In this document: positions 1 to 8,490 of the stretch, piece after piece
Layout: every line of letters starts with the position of its first letter
How positions within the stretch are numbered: the stretch's first letter is position 1
Notes under the pieces: generated by a model
Told to the model about the DNA's origin: nothing
Databases searched by the model: none
Seen by the model: only the letters and a program-made list of their open reading frames with translations
Virus record (IMG/VR): IMGVR_UViG_3300020156_000014
Span: 1-41,801 of that record
DNA: 41,801 bases
From: a virus
Strand: one strand, 5' to 3'
Translations under genes and position numbers: made by a program

Positions 1-127
1 AAGTCGGAGCGATCAAAACCGCGTTCCTTATCGTTGGGGAAACGGTCATTGGTGAAGCGATTATAGCGAATCAGAATTTCACCGACTTTGTTAACAATCC
101 TGAACCGATTAAGACATTCTTAAAAGG
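1..127. repeat. Terminal direct repeat, left copy
   Basis: These 127 bases are identical to 41675-41801. The same reading frame continues across the joint, so this is the overlap of a circular or circularly permuted molecule rather than two gene copies. The length of 127 equals a common assembler k-mer, so it is probably an assembly overlap and not a biological terminal repeat. Confidence 0.95.
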
Positions 128-218
128 GCAATACGCACAGATTAAGCTATCCAACAACCGCGTAGAGCCGTTTGAAATCTTCGGTTTGAAATATGAAGTA
201 CGAGTCATGTCACGATAA
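1..218 (+). CDS. Tail hub/nozzle protein, C-terminal part
   Basis: This open frame has no start here and ends at TAA 216-218. It is the end of the gene that begins at 40318. Joining the two pieces over the 127-bp overlap gives one 524-residue protein in frame. The last residues (about 72 codons) are beta-rich with no obvious motif. See the 40318 entry for function. Confidence 0.85.
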   Translation, partial: VGAIKTAFLIVGETVIGEAIIANQNFTDFVNNPEPIKTFLKGQYAQIKLSNNRVEPFEIFGLKYEVRVMSR

Positions 219-230
219 AGGAGTGAGACT

Positions 231-599
231 ATGGGAGGACATGTTAACCGCACCACGCTTGAATCGTTCTATCAGAGCGCGGGCGATGTGTATGACGATG
301 CGAAAACTGAAGGAGCCTTAGAAGTCCTTGCGGACCAAATTGACGAGAATTGGGACGGCGTTCTTGGTAAGACGAACACTACAGCCTATACCCCAACTGC
401 CCAACATCATCCAGCGACAAAGGGTTATGTCGATAACGCCATTGTAGGTGTGGCGGTAGCGGAATTGCCGACAGGTTCTATTGGGACGGAGTACATTACG
501 GATGAAGCGATCACCTATGCAAAAACAGATGCAGACGTAAAGACCGCATTAAATGGCGGGTTAATTTATGCCTATAAAAATCTCGGAGGTGCTTTATAA
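231..599 (+). CDS. Small tail-fibre-like structural protein
   Basis: This 122-residue protein starts 12 bases after the tail hub, with AAAGGAGTGAG before the ATG. It contains the motif PATKGYVDNA (about residues 61-70), which is common in tail-fibre and appendage proteins of many phages. The rest has short beta-like segments. The stop overlaps the next start (TAATG), so the two are translationally coupled. It is probably a tail or fibre-attachment component; its exact role is unknown. Confidence 0.6.
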   Translation: MGGHVNRTTLESFYQSAGDVYDDAKTEGALEVLADQIDENWDGVLGKTNTTAYTPTAQHHPATKGYVDNAIVGVAVAELPTGSIGTEYITDEAITYAKTDADVKTALNGGLIYAYKNLGGAL

Positions 600-1039
600 T
601 GCCAGCGAATACACAACCAATTTTCCCATTAACACCGAAAGTATCGTGGACGGATAACATCACATCAGCAAACACCGCAAAAGACGGAACGGGTACGACG
701 AATCTTCTATTCACAGCAGGGGCAAACGGATCGAAGATCGACCAAATTAAAGTTCGTGCGAAAGGTACGAACGTGGCAACGGTCATGCGGTTTTTCGTGA
801 ACAACGGAAGCGACCCAACAACAGCTACGAACAACACGCTCGCGCATGAAGAAACCTTAGCGGCCACCACTCTTTCCGAGGTTGCTGAACTTGCTGACGT
901 GGATGTGACCATTGCAAAGAACACAGGCGAGGTCGCCGTTCCAATCCCTTACCTTCCCGCAGGATACCGTATCTATGTCACCATCGGTACGGCAGTAGCG
1001 GCGGGGGTACAGGCGACTTGTTGGGGCGCTGATTACTGA
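599..1039 (+). CDS. Virion structural protein, beta-sandwich-like
   Basis: This 146-residue protein is rich in Thr, Ala, Asn and Val, with alternating hydrophobic residues typical of beta-sandwich virion proteins. There is no signal peptide or membrane segment. The start overlaps the upstream stop and the stop overlaps the next start (TGATG), placing it in a tight fibre cluster. The protein at 39279 has the same length and a similar composition, so the two may be distant paralogues flanking the tail genes. I recognise no named domain. Confidence 0.55.
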   Translation: MPANTQPIFPLTPKVSWTDNITSANTAKDGTGTTNLLFTAGANGSKIDQIKVRAKGTNVATVMRFFVNNGSDPTTATNNTLAHEETLAATTLSEVAELADVDVTIAKNTGEVAVPIPYLPAGYRIYVTIGTAVAAGVQATCWGADY

Positions 1040-2301
1040 TGAACGGATTCCCACAACCAAAACGAACATCTAGTTCCTTTAATGGATTTATAGATAACGT
1101 CAAAGAAAAGATGTTTAAATGGTGGTCAGTTACAGATAGAACCATTGTTGCATCGGCGCTTGATTTAAGTGGGAGTAAAAAGAAATTCGTAATTCTTTCC
1201 AACGGATGGTTTGTCATAGCAGCTATCGAAAGTGGCGTAGGCGTTGTATTCGAGGTATCAAAAGACAGGGGGACAAGTTGGAGCGTTCTATGTCGCGTAA
1301 ACTTCGCGAGTTACAATGCCGTAGCAATGATTTCAACAGGGACAAGAGTAATTGCGGTATCATCGTATGCGTCTGGTGCTTTCGCATGGAACTTCGATGC
1401 TACTACCATCCAAATGGGAACGGACATGCAAACGGATACTGCTACGTACAGAACAGTACTCGACTCCGCTCAAACCGCATCAAGTGGATTGGATATTGAT
1501 ATCAATCAAACAGGAACAGCCGTCACCTCCGCATGGTCAAGCAAAAATGCCACTTTACCGAACTCGTTCAATGTAAGAAGCGTAAAAGGAACCATAGCCG
1601 CCAACGGAACAATCGCATGGACGAAACAAGATGGTACGGCTGGGGTAGATCAGGTTTCAACTATTAACACGGCGACGTACGACCACACCAATCCGTCCGT
1701 AGTCTATAACGATGATGGCAAACCTGTTATTGTCTGCCAAGGGTTAGAGGGTGGTGCATATTATATCAGGTGTTATCGCTATACAACGACTTGGAGTACA
1801 GCAGGATCGATACACACAGGGTCATCACACGCCCAATCCAACCCATGTATCATACGAGAATCCGCATCAAGTCCACACCCGAACCGTTTATGGTGCTTTT
1901 GGCAAGGTAGAAATGCAACCTACAACAAAGACACTTTATTCGGTAAATACTCAGATGACAGAGGGAGCAGTTGGAATAATGGCAATGGAGCAACCGAGGT
2001 TATTTTAGGTGAATCCAATATCCATCAATCAGTATCACCTACTTGTGATGCAAGCGGTAATGTGTACGTGATGTTTATTCGCAGGGACGGTTCTAGTATT
2101 GACCAACTCGCCAAGATTGTTTTTAACGGAACATCATGGGGAACTGTATCCATGCAAACTTCGCAGTCAGGGAACCAATCTTTTGCATCATCCCTATATG
2201 ACCCATCGTTCACCATTCTTTTTAGTGATCCATTAACAATCTGGAGAGACAGCACAGCATCCGCAGTCAAATTCCGTGGTACATGGCGAATAAAAGGGTA
2301 A
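1039..2301 (+). CDS. Asp-box (BNR) tail fibre/receptor-binding protein
   Basis: This 420-residue protein carries Asp-box motifs (S-x-D-x-G-x-x-W), seen as SKDRGTSW near residue 75 and SDDRGSSW near residue 304, plus degenerate copies. Asp boxes mark the outer turns of six- or seven-bladed beta-propellers of the sialidase type. In a tail-gene cluster this suggests carbohydrate binding or cleavage at the host surface. I do not see a complete sialidase active site (Arg triad), so binding is safer than catalysis. A second Asp-box protein lies at 38098. Confidence 0.65.
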   Translation: MNGFPQPKRTSSSFNGFIDNVKEKMFKWWSVTDRTIVASALDLSGSKKKFVILSNGWFVIAAIESGVGVVFEVSKDRGTSWSVLCRVNFASYNAVAMISTGTRVIAVSSYASGAFAWNFDATTIQMGTDMQTDTATYRTVLDSAQTASSGLDIDINQTGTAVTSAWSSKNATLPNSFNVRSVKGTIAANGTIAWTKQDGTAGVDQVSTINTATYDHTNPSVVYNDDGKPVIVCQGLEGGAYYIRCYRYTTTWSTAGSIHTGSSHAQSNPCIIRESASSPHPNRLWCFWQGRNATYNKDTLFGKYSDDRGSSWNNGNGATEVILGESNIHQSVSPTCDASGNVYVMFIRRDGSSIDQLAKIVFNGTSWGTVSMQTSQSGNQSFASSLYDPSFTILFSDPLTIWRDSTASAVKFRGTWRIKG

Positions 2302-2304
2302 ATA

Positions 2305-2313
2305 TGGTAGAAT
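2305..2313 (+). promoter_or_regulatory. Extended -10 promoter of the protease gene
   Basis: TGGTAGAAT is an extended -10 element 18 bases before the ATG at 2331. No good -35 is visible. It lies just after the fibre stop codon and would give the protease its own transcript, as expected of a moron gene. Confidence 0.4.
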
Positions 2314-2330
2314 AGAGTCGAGGTGATTCT

Positions 2331-3167
2331 ATGAAACGTATTTTAATAGCTTCTATCGCTTTCATATTGGCATTCTCAGGCGTGATTGCCTATGCGAGTG
2401 TGAATGGCTCATACAAGGGTAAATCGGTCATACGCGTGACGCACAACGGCGTAGAAGTGAAACCCGTTCAAGTACCTGGATACTTAGAGGACGGGTACAC
2501 CATGTTACCGCTTGGGATGCTTCGCTCGATGGGATTTACGGTCGAGTATAACAGCAAAACGATGACCGCTAATGTGGTGACGGAAACGAAACCTGTAGTC
2601 CGTGCAAAGACACCGTTGACGTTGGATCAGATCAAGGCGTTGAAAGATCGAATCGCATTGATCTATGCCCTCGACTCCAACGGACAGCGCAAGGAACAGG
2701 GGTCAGGCTTCGTTATTAACTCGAACGGACTCTTAGTAACCGCATACCATGTAATCGAGCAGTACGGGCAATACAGAGCCTTAGAAGTGCATGTACGCGG
2801 TAGAGTGTATAAAGTCCCTGCTGGCGTTACAGCGTTCGAGGATGCAAATTTGGACGTTGCAGGAGTGTATTTGCAGGATAAGGATGCTTTCCCTTATTTG
2901 AAGGTGGGTGTGGAGCCGAAAGAAAAGGATGCAGTTTATGCACTAGGATTTCCAGATGGCACATTCCTAACACAACCGAGCGAGGTATACTTTTTAGCGC
3001 GGGGTAATATATTCGACAACAAAGAAAAAGTCGGAGGAATCAGCGGCGGTCCATTGCTGAACGGGTACGGTGAAGTCATCGGAACTATAATCAATGGAGA
3101 CACGATAGGTGAATCTGTATCAATCTCGAAGGTTATGAAACTCTATCAAGACTCATTTAATCAATGA
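2331..3167 (+). CDS. Secreted HtrA-like serine protease with N-terminal stalk domain
   Basis: This 278-residue protein has a Sec-type signal peptide (residues 1-22: KR, then a hydrophobic run, then YAS). Next comes a copper-amine-oxidase N-terminal-like stalk domain (about 30-85, TMLPLGMLRSMGF). A chymotrypsin-fold protease domain follows (about 105-278). The catalytic triad is visible as His140 (TAYHV), Asp175 (ANLDVAG) and Ser238 (GGISGGPLL). The GGPLLNGYGEVIGT block is HtrA-like but there is no PDZ domain. It should act outside the membrane. It sits among tail genes with its own likely promoter and GAGGTGAT ribosome site, so lysogenic conversion is plausible. A virion-associated or maturation protease is the alternative, though the signal peptide argues against capsid maturation. 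Confidence 0.8.
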   Translation: MKRILIASIAFILAFSGVIAYASVNGSYKGKSVIRVTHNGVEVKPVQVPGYLEDGYTMLPLGMLRSMGFTVEYNSKTMTANVVTETKPVVRAKTPLTLDQIKALKDRIALIYALDSNGQRKEQGSGFVINSNGLLVTAYHVIEQYGQYRALEVHVRGRVYKVPAGVTAFEDANLDVAGVYLQDKDAFPYLKVGVEPKEKDAVYALGFPDGTFLTQPSEVYFLARGNIFDNKEKVGGISGGPLLNGYGEVIGTIINGDTIGESVSISKVMKLYQDSFNQ

Positions 3168-3170
3168 GTA

Positions 3171-3199
3171 TTTACATTTATAAATGGCGATGCTATGCT
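3171..3199 (+). promoter_or_regulatory. Promoter of the antisense antitoxin RNA
   Basis: TTTACA at 3171-3176, a 17-base spacer, then TATGCT at 3194-3199 preceded by TGC (extended -10). The predicted start is about 3206, directly before a strong hairpin and with no coding start downstream on this strand. Confidence 0.65.
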
Positions 3200-3212
3200 A
3201 ATAACATAAAGA

Positions 3213-3238
3213 GCCGCAGGTGTTAGCGCACCTACGGC
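3213..3238 (-). terminator. Terminator of the toxin mRNA
   Basis: Read on the minus strand, GCCGTAGGTG pairs with CACCTGCGGC (10 bp, one G-U, 6-base loop) and is followed by TCTTTATGTT. It lies about 80 bases after the toxin stop. The same hairpin read on the plus strand is the 5' stem of the antisense RNA, so the two RNAs share complementary stem-loops. Confidence 0.5.
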
Positions 3239-3300
3239 GATGAAAACAGTGGACACCCACAGCACGGAATCAGTAAACGAAAAACGAATACGGACGACGC

Positions 3301-3337
3301 AAACCACCTCTGGGCCGCTAACCTTTCGGTGGTTTTT
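3301..3337 (+). terminator. Intrinsic terminator of the antisense RNA and protease mRNA
   Basis: AAACCACC (3301-3308) pairs with GGTGGTTT (3328-3335) across a 19-base loop, and the stem runs into five T residues. It can end both the antisense RNA and read-through from the protease gene. Confidence 0.6.
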
Positions 3338-3425
3338 GTCTGTTAAAAAGAGACTTAACAACTACGAATAAACCGATAATTGCAGTAAGTAGCTTTATAA
3401 CTGATTCAACAAAAGTTATGTCCAT
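3318..3425 (-). CDS. Small hydrophobic toxin-like membrane peptide (type I TA)
   Basis: This 35-residue peptide starts at ATG 3425, preceded by AAAGGAGGG at good spacing. A longer frame extends upstream, but this is the only start with a ribosome site. It has one membrane helix (about residues 6-25, LLTAIIGLFVVV) and a basic tail ending NRQKPPKG. Size, single helix, charged tail, a minus-strand transcript of about 270 nt and an overlapping antisense RNA all match TxpA/BsrG-type toxins. Those toxins act at the membrane and are silenced by a convergent RNA. A lone holin-like peptide is the alternative. Confidence 0.6.
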   Translation of the reverse strand: MDITFVESVIKLLTAIIGLFVVVKSLFNRQKPPKG

Positions 3426-3483
3426 GGACAACCCTCCTTTCGAGGTTCGTGCCATGAACATGTCCACCGTTTCCACTATTAGG

Positions 3484-3492
3484 AGTATATCA
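3484..3492 (-). promoter_or_regulatory. Extended -10 promoter of the toxin gene
   Basis: On the minus strand TGATATACT gives TATACT (3484-3489) preceded by TGA. The -35 region (TTCTCG) is weak, as is common with an extended -10. The predicted start near 3477 leaves a leader of about 50 nt before the ribosome site. Confidence 0.5.
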
Positions 3493-3509
3493 CATATATT
3501 GTCGAACGA

Positions 3510-3534
3510 GAATCCGACCATCGGGTTCTTTTTT
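3510..3534 (+). terminator. Intrinsic terminator before the internal virion genes
   Basis: GAATCCGA (3510-3517) pairs with TCGGGTTC (3521-3528), one G-U pair and a 3-base loop, followed by a T-rich tract. It lies only 22 bases upstream of the next plus-strand start codon, so the 3556 gene needs read-through or a promoter I cannot identify. Confidence 0.55.
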
Positions 3535-3555
3535 ATTTCAAAGGAGGAGTGAACC

Positions 3556-4836
3556 GTGGCATTACCTTGGAACAGCATCAAAGCGGAAGATTTTAAAAAG
3601 TTAACTCAAAAAGCAAGCGCGCCAAGTGCAAGTTCAGGCATTCCAAACGTTGGCATAAGTACGCAAAGGCCTAGAATGGTGGGTTCTGGTGTTACTCCAA
3701 CAGGTAGCGACTTTTCGACGAAGACCGTAACCAACCAGCCTAAACAAACTTCACCGGTTTCGGGATTTGGTGGCTTTACTTATGGTACGGACCCAGCAAA
3801 AAGCAAAGCACTAGAATCCAATATTAATCTATGGAAAACAGATGCGAATGCAAAACAAAAGGAAATAGAGCGCACTTTATCCGTCAGAGATCAGTTACGG
3901 GCAGAGGGCAAGGATTATAGCGCACAAGACAAACATTTATACGGGACGCTAGGTTATAAAGATCCGTCTAAGGATACAACCATTCAACCCGAACAACCCG
4001 ACTACAAATGGCTAGAAGATCAAGTCATGAACGAGCTCGAAGCGCAGTCCAAAGCCATCATGCAAGAACTCGAACGTTTTAAACAAGACAATCAATTCGC
4101 GGTATCGCAAAACGAAAACTGGCTATCGGAGCAGATGAAACGGCTTGAAGAAAATCGCATCAAAGCCGGTGCAGAGATTAAGGATTTTCAGAATAGACGA
4201 GGTGGGTTCTATAGCGGGGGCACAGATTACCAACTCGCAACGAACAACGATTCCAGCACCGAAGCCAAGGAGAACGTAACCCGCGAAATCGGCGCACGTA
4301 ACGCTGACATATGGAGCAAATACAATCAGTTAGCACAGCAAGCGAGCGAGAAAATCACCATGTTAACCTCACAAGCGCCGTCTAAGATTCGGGAGTTGAT
4401 CGAAGCGCAAAAGGCAAAGGATGCAGCAGCGCAACTTGAAGCGAATAAATTCGCACTCGATCAGAATAAATTCGCTTGGAATCAATACACAGATACGCAG
4501 GATTTGGCACTACGCGATAGAGCGCAAACACTCGATGAAACAGAAGTAATCGCACGACTAACAGGATTCACACCTGATGGTCAACCAACAACAGATCAAC
4601 AGAAATTTATCCTTGATACTGCTTGGAAAACCATTGCTGAGATCGGCTATGTTCCTGCTAACCTAGCGAGTGTAGTCGGGGTTCCTGCTGGAACAAAGAC
4701 ACAGGACGCTATCCGCACAGCGATTCAGCAACAGAATGCCAATACATCGGCTTACAGCGCTCAGACTTCGAGAATGAATGCGGAAAATAAAGATGAACCG
4801 ATTTCAGACGAAGAGATCCTAAAATACCTCAAGTAG
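3556..4836 (+). CDS. Putative internal virion (ejection) protein, 426 aa
   Basis: GTG start with AAGGAGGAG eight bases upstream. The first 90 residues are Ser/Thr/Pro/Gly-rich and probably disordered. Residues about 90-330 are strongly helical with coiled-coil character (Gln/Lys/Glu-rich), and a short helical tail follows. There is no membrane segment. Its place directly before the 1202-residue LPD38-type protein and after the tail genes matches the internal core/ejection proteins of podoviruses. The function is inferred from position and composition; I recognise no catalytic motif. Confidence 0.55.
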   Translation: MALPWNSIKAEDFKKLTQKASAPSASSGIPNVGISTQRPRMVGSGVTPTGSDFSTKTVTNQPKQTSPVSGFGGFTYGTDPAKSKALESNINLWKTDANAKQKEIERTLSVRDQLRAEGKDYSAQDKHLYGTLGYKDPSKDTTIQPEQPDYKWLEDQVMNELEAQSKAIMQELERFKQDNQFAVSQNENWLSEQMKRLEENRIKAGAEIKDFQNRRGGFYSGGTDYQLATNNDSSTEAKENVTREIGARNADIWSKYNQLAQQASEKITMLTSQAPSKIRELIEAQKAKDAAAQLEANKFALDQNKFAWNQYTDTQDLALRDRAQTLDETEVIARLTGFTPDGQPTTDQQKFILDTAWKTIAEIGYVPANLASVVGVPAGTKTQDAIRTAIQQQNANTSAYSAQTSRMNAENKDEPISDEEILKYLK

Positions 4837-4846
4837 AGGTGAGAGA

Positions 4847-7800
4847 ATGAACACAGATAAAAAGAATGCTGATGCTGAGAAGCTATATAGCGCCATCAAG
4901 TCGGGCAAAGTCAAAATTGGCGACCTTAACGATGCGGGGAAGAAACTCTTAACTCCCTACATCGAAACAAAAGTCGCACAGCGGAAATCTGCCACTGACT
5001 CAAACGCTCTGCAAAAAGAGAAGTTGAGCATGGTCAAGGCACAGCCTGAGCGAACGCCATCGGTCAACAAACCGGACGTGAAGCCTGTTAATACCGGCAC
5101 GAGCCGCGCATTGTCCGATATGACGGTAAAGAACATGGGATTCTCTCAGACGTATCAACCGCCAGAACCACCTAAAATCGTCGCCAAGACGGAGAAGAAT
5201 TCACAGCCACCGAATTATCTACAGCAACAACAATTAAACGAGGCTAACGGCAAATGGCATGACTTATCGTTACCCGGACGGAATGTACCGGTACTTGGCG
5301 AGGTATTGCGTGCTGCTGATTCACTTGCGCGCTCAAAGGCTCAACATGTTGTGGCTGACGTTGGACAGATGGTCTATACGCCGGGCGCAGGAATGGCGAA
5401 TGTAGCTGGATTCATGCAAGGTGCAGGAAATGCCGTATCTCGTATCGCTCCAAAACTGGATGACTTCACAGTCAAAGGGTTCGGAGCTGGCAAAGTCGCA
5501 ACCGAAGCCATTAAAGAAGGTGCTGTAGGCGCTCCTGTTGGCTTTATGCAGTCGTTAGCGCAGGACAATGACTTAGGTACTGCTGTGAAACATGGTGCGT
5601 ATGGCGCGGCATTAGGAGCGGCAGGTGGTGGCTTAGTTACAGGTGCCGGTCCTGCTATCAACGCCGCATCTTCCGGAGTTAAAAAGCTAGCAGGAAATGC
5701 AGACAATTGGTTTACAGCCATGTACGGCGAGCAAGGTGTAGGCATTACACCGTTTGGAAGTCAAAAGCGAATAGGAAAAACACCGATCGACACGAAAGAT
5801 TCCATCGTGAGCAAAGCACTTCGTACTGATTCCGATAGTGTTATGTCCGATGTAGCAGCTCGCGCCCGTCAAACGTATCAAAACTTTGTTGACTCGCTAT
5901 CACCGCTTAAGAAGGTGAGTCAAGAAACCTACGAAACTGCCATTGATGCAGCGAGGGCAAACAATATCGCCAACAACATCATCGGTAAGGATTTTGTTAC
6001 TCCTGAAGGTATTCGGATTGGTGACGGACTTGAAACCATCTTTAAGAAGGTTGGTAGAGGTCAGGACAAGGACTTCATTGATTACCTTGTATTGCGTGAC
6101 GCTGAAACTCGCGTAGCGCGTGGAGAACGGGTATATGATGAAAGTCTTGGCATGACTCCGGAAAAGATTGCGCAGCGGATTAAACGCTATGACGCAACGA
6201 ATCCGAAGTTTGCTGCAATTGCGCAAGATTGGGACACATTCACAAAGAATCTCCGGATTACATTCGGACTCAATGAGGGTTTACTTAACGAAGCACAAAT
6301 AGCCGCCATGGAAGCATCCAGACCGAAATACACGCCAATGCGTAGGCAGTTCTCCAAAAGTGAAAAACCCGGACGCAATTGGGTACAATCGTCAACGGGA
6401 GCATCATTCAGCGGTCAGAAAGCACCGATTAAGAAGGTCAGTCCAACCGGTTCGGTTAGGGGCATTGTAGACCCTCGTAAAACAATGATTGAAGCGGTAG
6501 GGGCTTGGTCTAACGCAGCAATGCGTAATCGTGTGGGCATGCAGATTCTAAACGTTGTCAAAGAGAATCCGCAAGCATTCAAAGATATCATCGAGATTGT
6601 TCCGGACGGGTTTGGCACAACCAACAAGGCACAGGCCACACAAAAATCAATTGATGATATTAATGAGATTATCAAGAACGATGGCATGGAAGGACTCATT
6701 GAAAAGCTGAATAACGACTTTGAAGTAATGTTTAGGAAGGGCTCAAACTCCGGAACGACCGATAATGTCGTAACCTTCATGGACAAAGGAAACCCAATCA
6801 AAGTAGCGGTCAAAGATCCGGAAGTATTCAAGGCTATTATGAATCTTGGACCGCAACAATCCGGATTAATTGTCGATGTACTGTCCATGTTCGCGAATGC
6901 TACGAAACGCGGTGCAACAGGTGCGCTTGCTCCTTTGTTCGCCGCTCGAAGTGTAACCGTTGATCTTGTGCAAGCATTAATACAATCGAAGAATCCAGTA
7001 CGACATAGCGTGGACTTGGTTCATGCTATTTTTAGTTCCATCGGGGATAAATTCAACATACCAGGACTCCGCAACTTGGCTGTAGAGTTCCGGAGATCGG
7101 GCGGTGAATACTCGGCGGCATTGCGCGGGGAACGTCAATTAAATAAGGGTTTAGGACGATTAAAACGCGATCCTATTCTTTCTCCGGAGAATTTGGCTCG
7201 TCAAACATGGAATGTTGTAAAGTCACCATTTGCCGTAGGTGAAGCCATATCCGACGTGTCTGAGAATATCAACCGCATAGCTGCTTATAAAAGTGAAATG
7301 CGCCGGTTAGGTGGAGAACGAACGCCTGAGAATGTCAGAAAGGCGATTACAGCAGGGCGTGAAATCACCACAAACTTTAGCCGAAAAGGTGCTTATGCAA
7401 AGGAGTTAGAAGCACTATTCCCTTATCAGAATGCTGCAGTACAAGGTACTTACCGCATCATGAAGGGATTCAAAGATAATCCAGTCAAAACCACCTCGGC
7501 GGTATTTGCGCTTGCGATTGGTCCAAAACTGTTTGAATACTCGCAGTTCCATGACGATCCGGATTATCAGAAGCTGCCAATGCGCGAGAGAGTGCGTAAT
7601 CTAATCGTGAGTAAGAACGAGGATGGTACATTCGTTAAAGTGCCGATGGACCCTGCATATAACTCGTTCGGACAAATGACCATAGCAACGATGCAATACC
7701 TTAAGGAGAACGATCCTCAAGCATTTAAAGGCATGTCTGACGCATTGGCGAACGCATGGACACCGCCATTGGTGACAGGCGCGTTACAAGGTGTTACGCA

Positions 7801-8455
7801 AGGCACAGGTCCAGAAGGTTCGGGCAAAGGCCTAATGAATGCTATGTCAACTGCCCCATTGAACGCTGTACTATCGAACCAAAGTTTCACAGGTGCACCG
7901 ATTGTGCCACAACGCATGGAAGGTAATTCACCTGAATACCAATATGACGAACGGACTTCCAAGATATCGAAGTGGATTGGGCAGAAGACCGGACTATCAC
8001 CAATGAAAACCGATTATCTTATTAAGGCTTATGGTGGTGATCCGGCGCGGATTGTTCTACCACTCATGTCCGATGCAGGAGCAGGTACACCGCGTAACAC
8101 ATTGCTTAAAAACTTCATTGCTGATCCGGTGTTTACGAACACGCTATCGAATGATTTTTACACCGCTAGTGACGCATTCACACAAGCGAAGAACGATCAT
8201 GAAGATTTCGGAAAAGACCTTCCCGAGTGGTACTCTGAGGATCTATACAAGTTGGTCGCATCAAAGGCGAAAGACAAGCCATTGTATAAGATATCCGCTT
8301 TAACGACTCAGAAACGTACCATTAACGGAAATACAAATCTCTCTGCCAAAGAGAAAGCTGATCAACTACGCAACATTCAAGCGCAGATCAATGATATTTA
8401 CGCTGAGGTAAACAGTCAGTTAGCAAACAGAGGATTCAAATTTCCTAATCGCTGA
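4847..8455 (+). CDS. Large internal virion/ejection protein (LPD38-like)
   Basis: This 1202-residue protein has GAGGTGAGA before the ATG. Residues about 1-130 are polar and low-complexity. Residues about 165-285 are rich in Gly and Ala with several hydrophobic stretches that could insert in a membrane. A helical middle follows. Residues about 680-890 (LFAARSVTVD, TTNFSRKG, FPYQNAAVQG) resemble large polyvalent protein-associated domain 38, found in giant internal proteins of podoviruses and in mobile elements. It is probably carried in the head and injected with DNA, forming or guarding a channel. A strong terminator follows the stop. Confidence 0.65.
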   Translation: MNTDKKNADAEKLYSAIKSGKVKIGDLNDAGKKLLTPYIETKVAQRKSATDSNALQKEKLSMVKAQPERTPSVNKPDVKPVNTGTSRALSDMTVKNMGFSQTYQPPEPPKIVAKTEKNSQPPNYLQQQQLNEANGKWHDLSLPGRNVPVLGEVLRAADSLARSKAQHVVADVGQMVYTPGAGMANVAGFMQGAGNAVSRIAPKLDDFTVKGFGAGKVATEAIKEGAVGAPVGFMQSLAQDNDLGTAVKHGAYGAALGAAGGGLVTGAGPAINAASSGVKKLAGNADNWFTAMYGEQGVGITPFGSQKRIGKTPIDTKDSIVSKALRTDSDSVMSDVAARARQTYQNFVDSLSPLKKVSQETYETAIDAARANNIANNIIGKDFVTPEGIRIGDGLETIFKKVGRGQDKDFIDYLVLRDAETRVARGERVYDESLGMTPEKIAQRIKRYDATNPKFAAIAQDWDTFTKNLRITFGLNEGLLNEAQIAAMEASRPKYTPMRRQFSKSEKPGRNWVQSSTGASFSGQKAPIKKVSPTGSVRGIVDPRKTMIEAVGAWSNAAMRNRVGMQILNVVKENPQAFKDIIEIVPDGFGTTNKAQATQKSIDDINEIIKNDGMEGLIEKLNNDFEVMFRKGSNSGTTDNVVTFMDKGNPIKVAVKDPEVFKAIMNLGPQQSGLIVDVLSMFANATKRGATGALAPLFAARSVTVDLVQALIQSKNPVRHSVDLVHAIFSSIGDKFNIPGLRNLAVEFRRSGGEYSAALRGERQLNKGLGRLKRDPILSPENLARQTWNVVKSPFAVGEAISDVSENINRIAAYKSEMRRLGGERTPENVRKAITAGREITTNFSRKGAYAKELEALFPYQNAAVQGTYRIMKGFKDNPVKTTSAVFALAIGPKLFEYSQFHDDPDYQKLPMRERVRNLIVSKNEDGTFVKVPMDPAYNSFGQMTIATMQYLKENDPQAFKGMSDALANAWTPPLVTGALQGVTQGTGPEGSGKGLMNAMSTAPLNAVLSNQSFTGAPIVPQRMEGNSPEYQYDERTSKISKWIGQKTGLSPMKTDYLIKAYGGDPARIVLPLMSDAGAGTPRNTLLKNFIADPVFTNTLSNDFYTASDAFTQAKNDHEDFGKDLPEWYSEDLYKLVASKAKDKPLYKISALTTQKRTINGNTNLSAKEKADQLRNIQAQINDIYAEVNSQLANRGFKFPNR

Positions 8456-8476
8456 GGACCTTCGGGTCCTCTTTTT
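8454..8476 (+). terminator. Intrinsic terminator with TTCG loop
   Basis: GAGGACC (8454-8460), loop TTCG, GGTCCTC (8465-8471), then TTTTT. It begins inside the stop codon of the 1202-residue gene and separates virion genes from the lysis genes. Confidence 0.85.
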
Positions 8477-8490
8477 GATGGAGGTGAACC

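Larger units (their letters stand above)
3206..3338 (+). ncRNA. Putative antisense antitoxin RNA (RatA/SR4-like)
   Basis: This short transcript of about 130 nt is framed by a promoter (3171-3199), a 5' hairpin (GCCGCAGGTG 3213-3222 with CACCTACGGC 3229-3238) and an intrinsic terminator (AAACCACC 3301-3308 with GGTGGTTT 3328-3335, then a T tract). It has no convincing ORF. It converges on the minus-strand membrane peptide gene (3318-3425) and would be complementary to the 3' part of that mRNA, including its last codons. Convergent 3' overlap is the known layout of txpA/RatA and bsrG/SR4 in Bacillus prophages. Confidence 0.6.

Noticed and set aside
2305-3167. Prohead maturation protease
   Set aside because: The protein has a signal peptide and HtrA-like triad and lies far from the portal-capsid genes, unlike prohead proteases.
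3426-3581. N-terminal extension of the toxin frame to 87 residues
   Set aside because: No ribosome site before the upstream ATG, and it would run through the promoter and the plus-strand terminator hairpin. The AAAGGAGGG before 3425 decides the short form.
5374-5745. Minus-strand frames inside the 1202-residue gene (here, 6415-6888 and others)
   Set aside because: They are antisense to a long continuous gene, lack ribosome sites, and have compositions typical of complement read-out.
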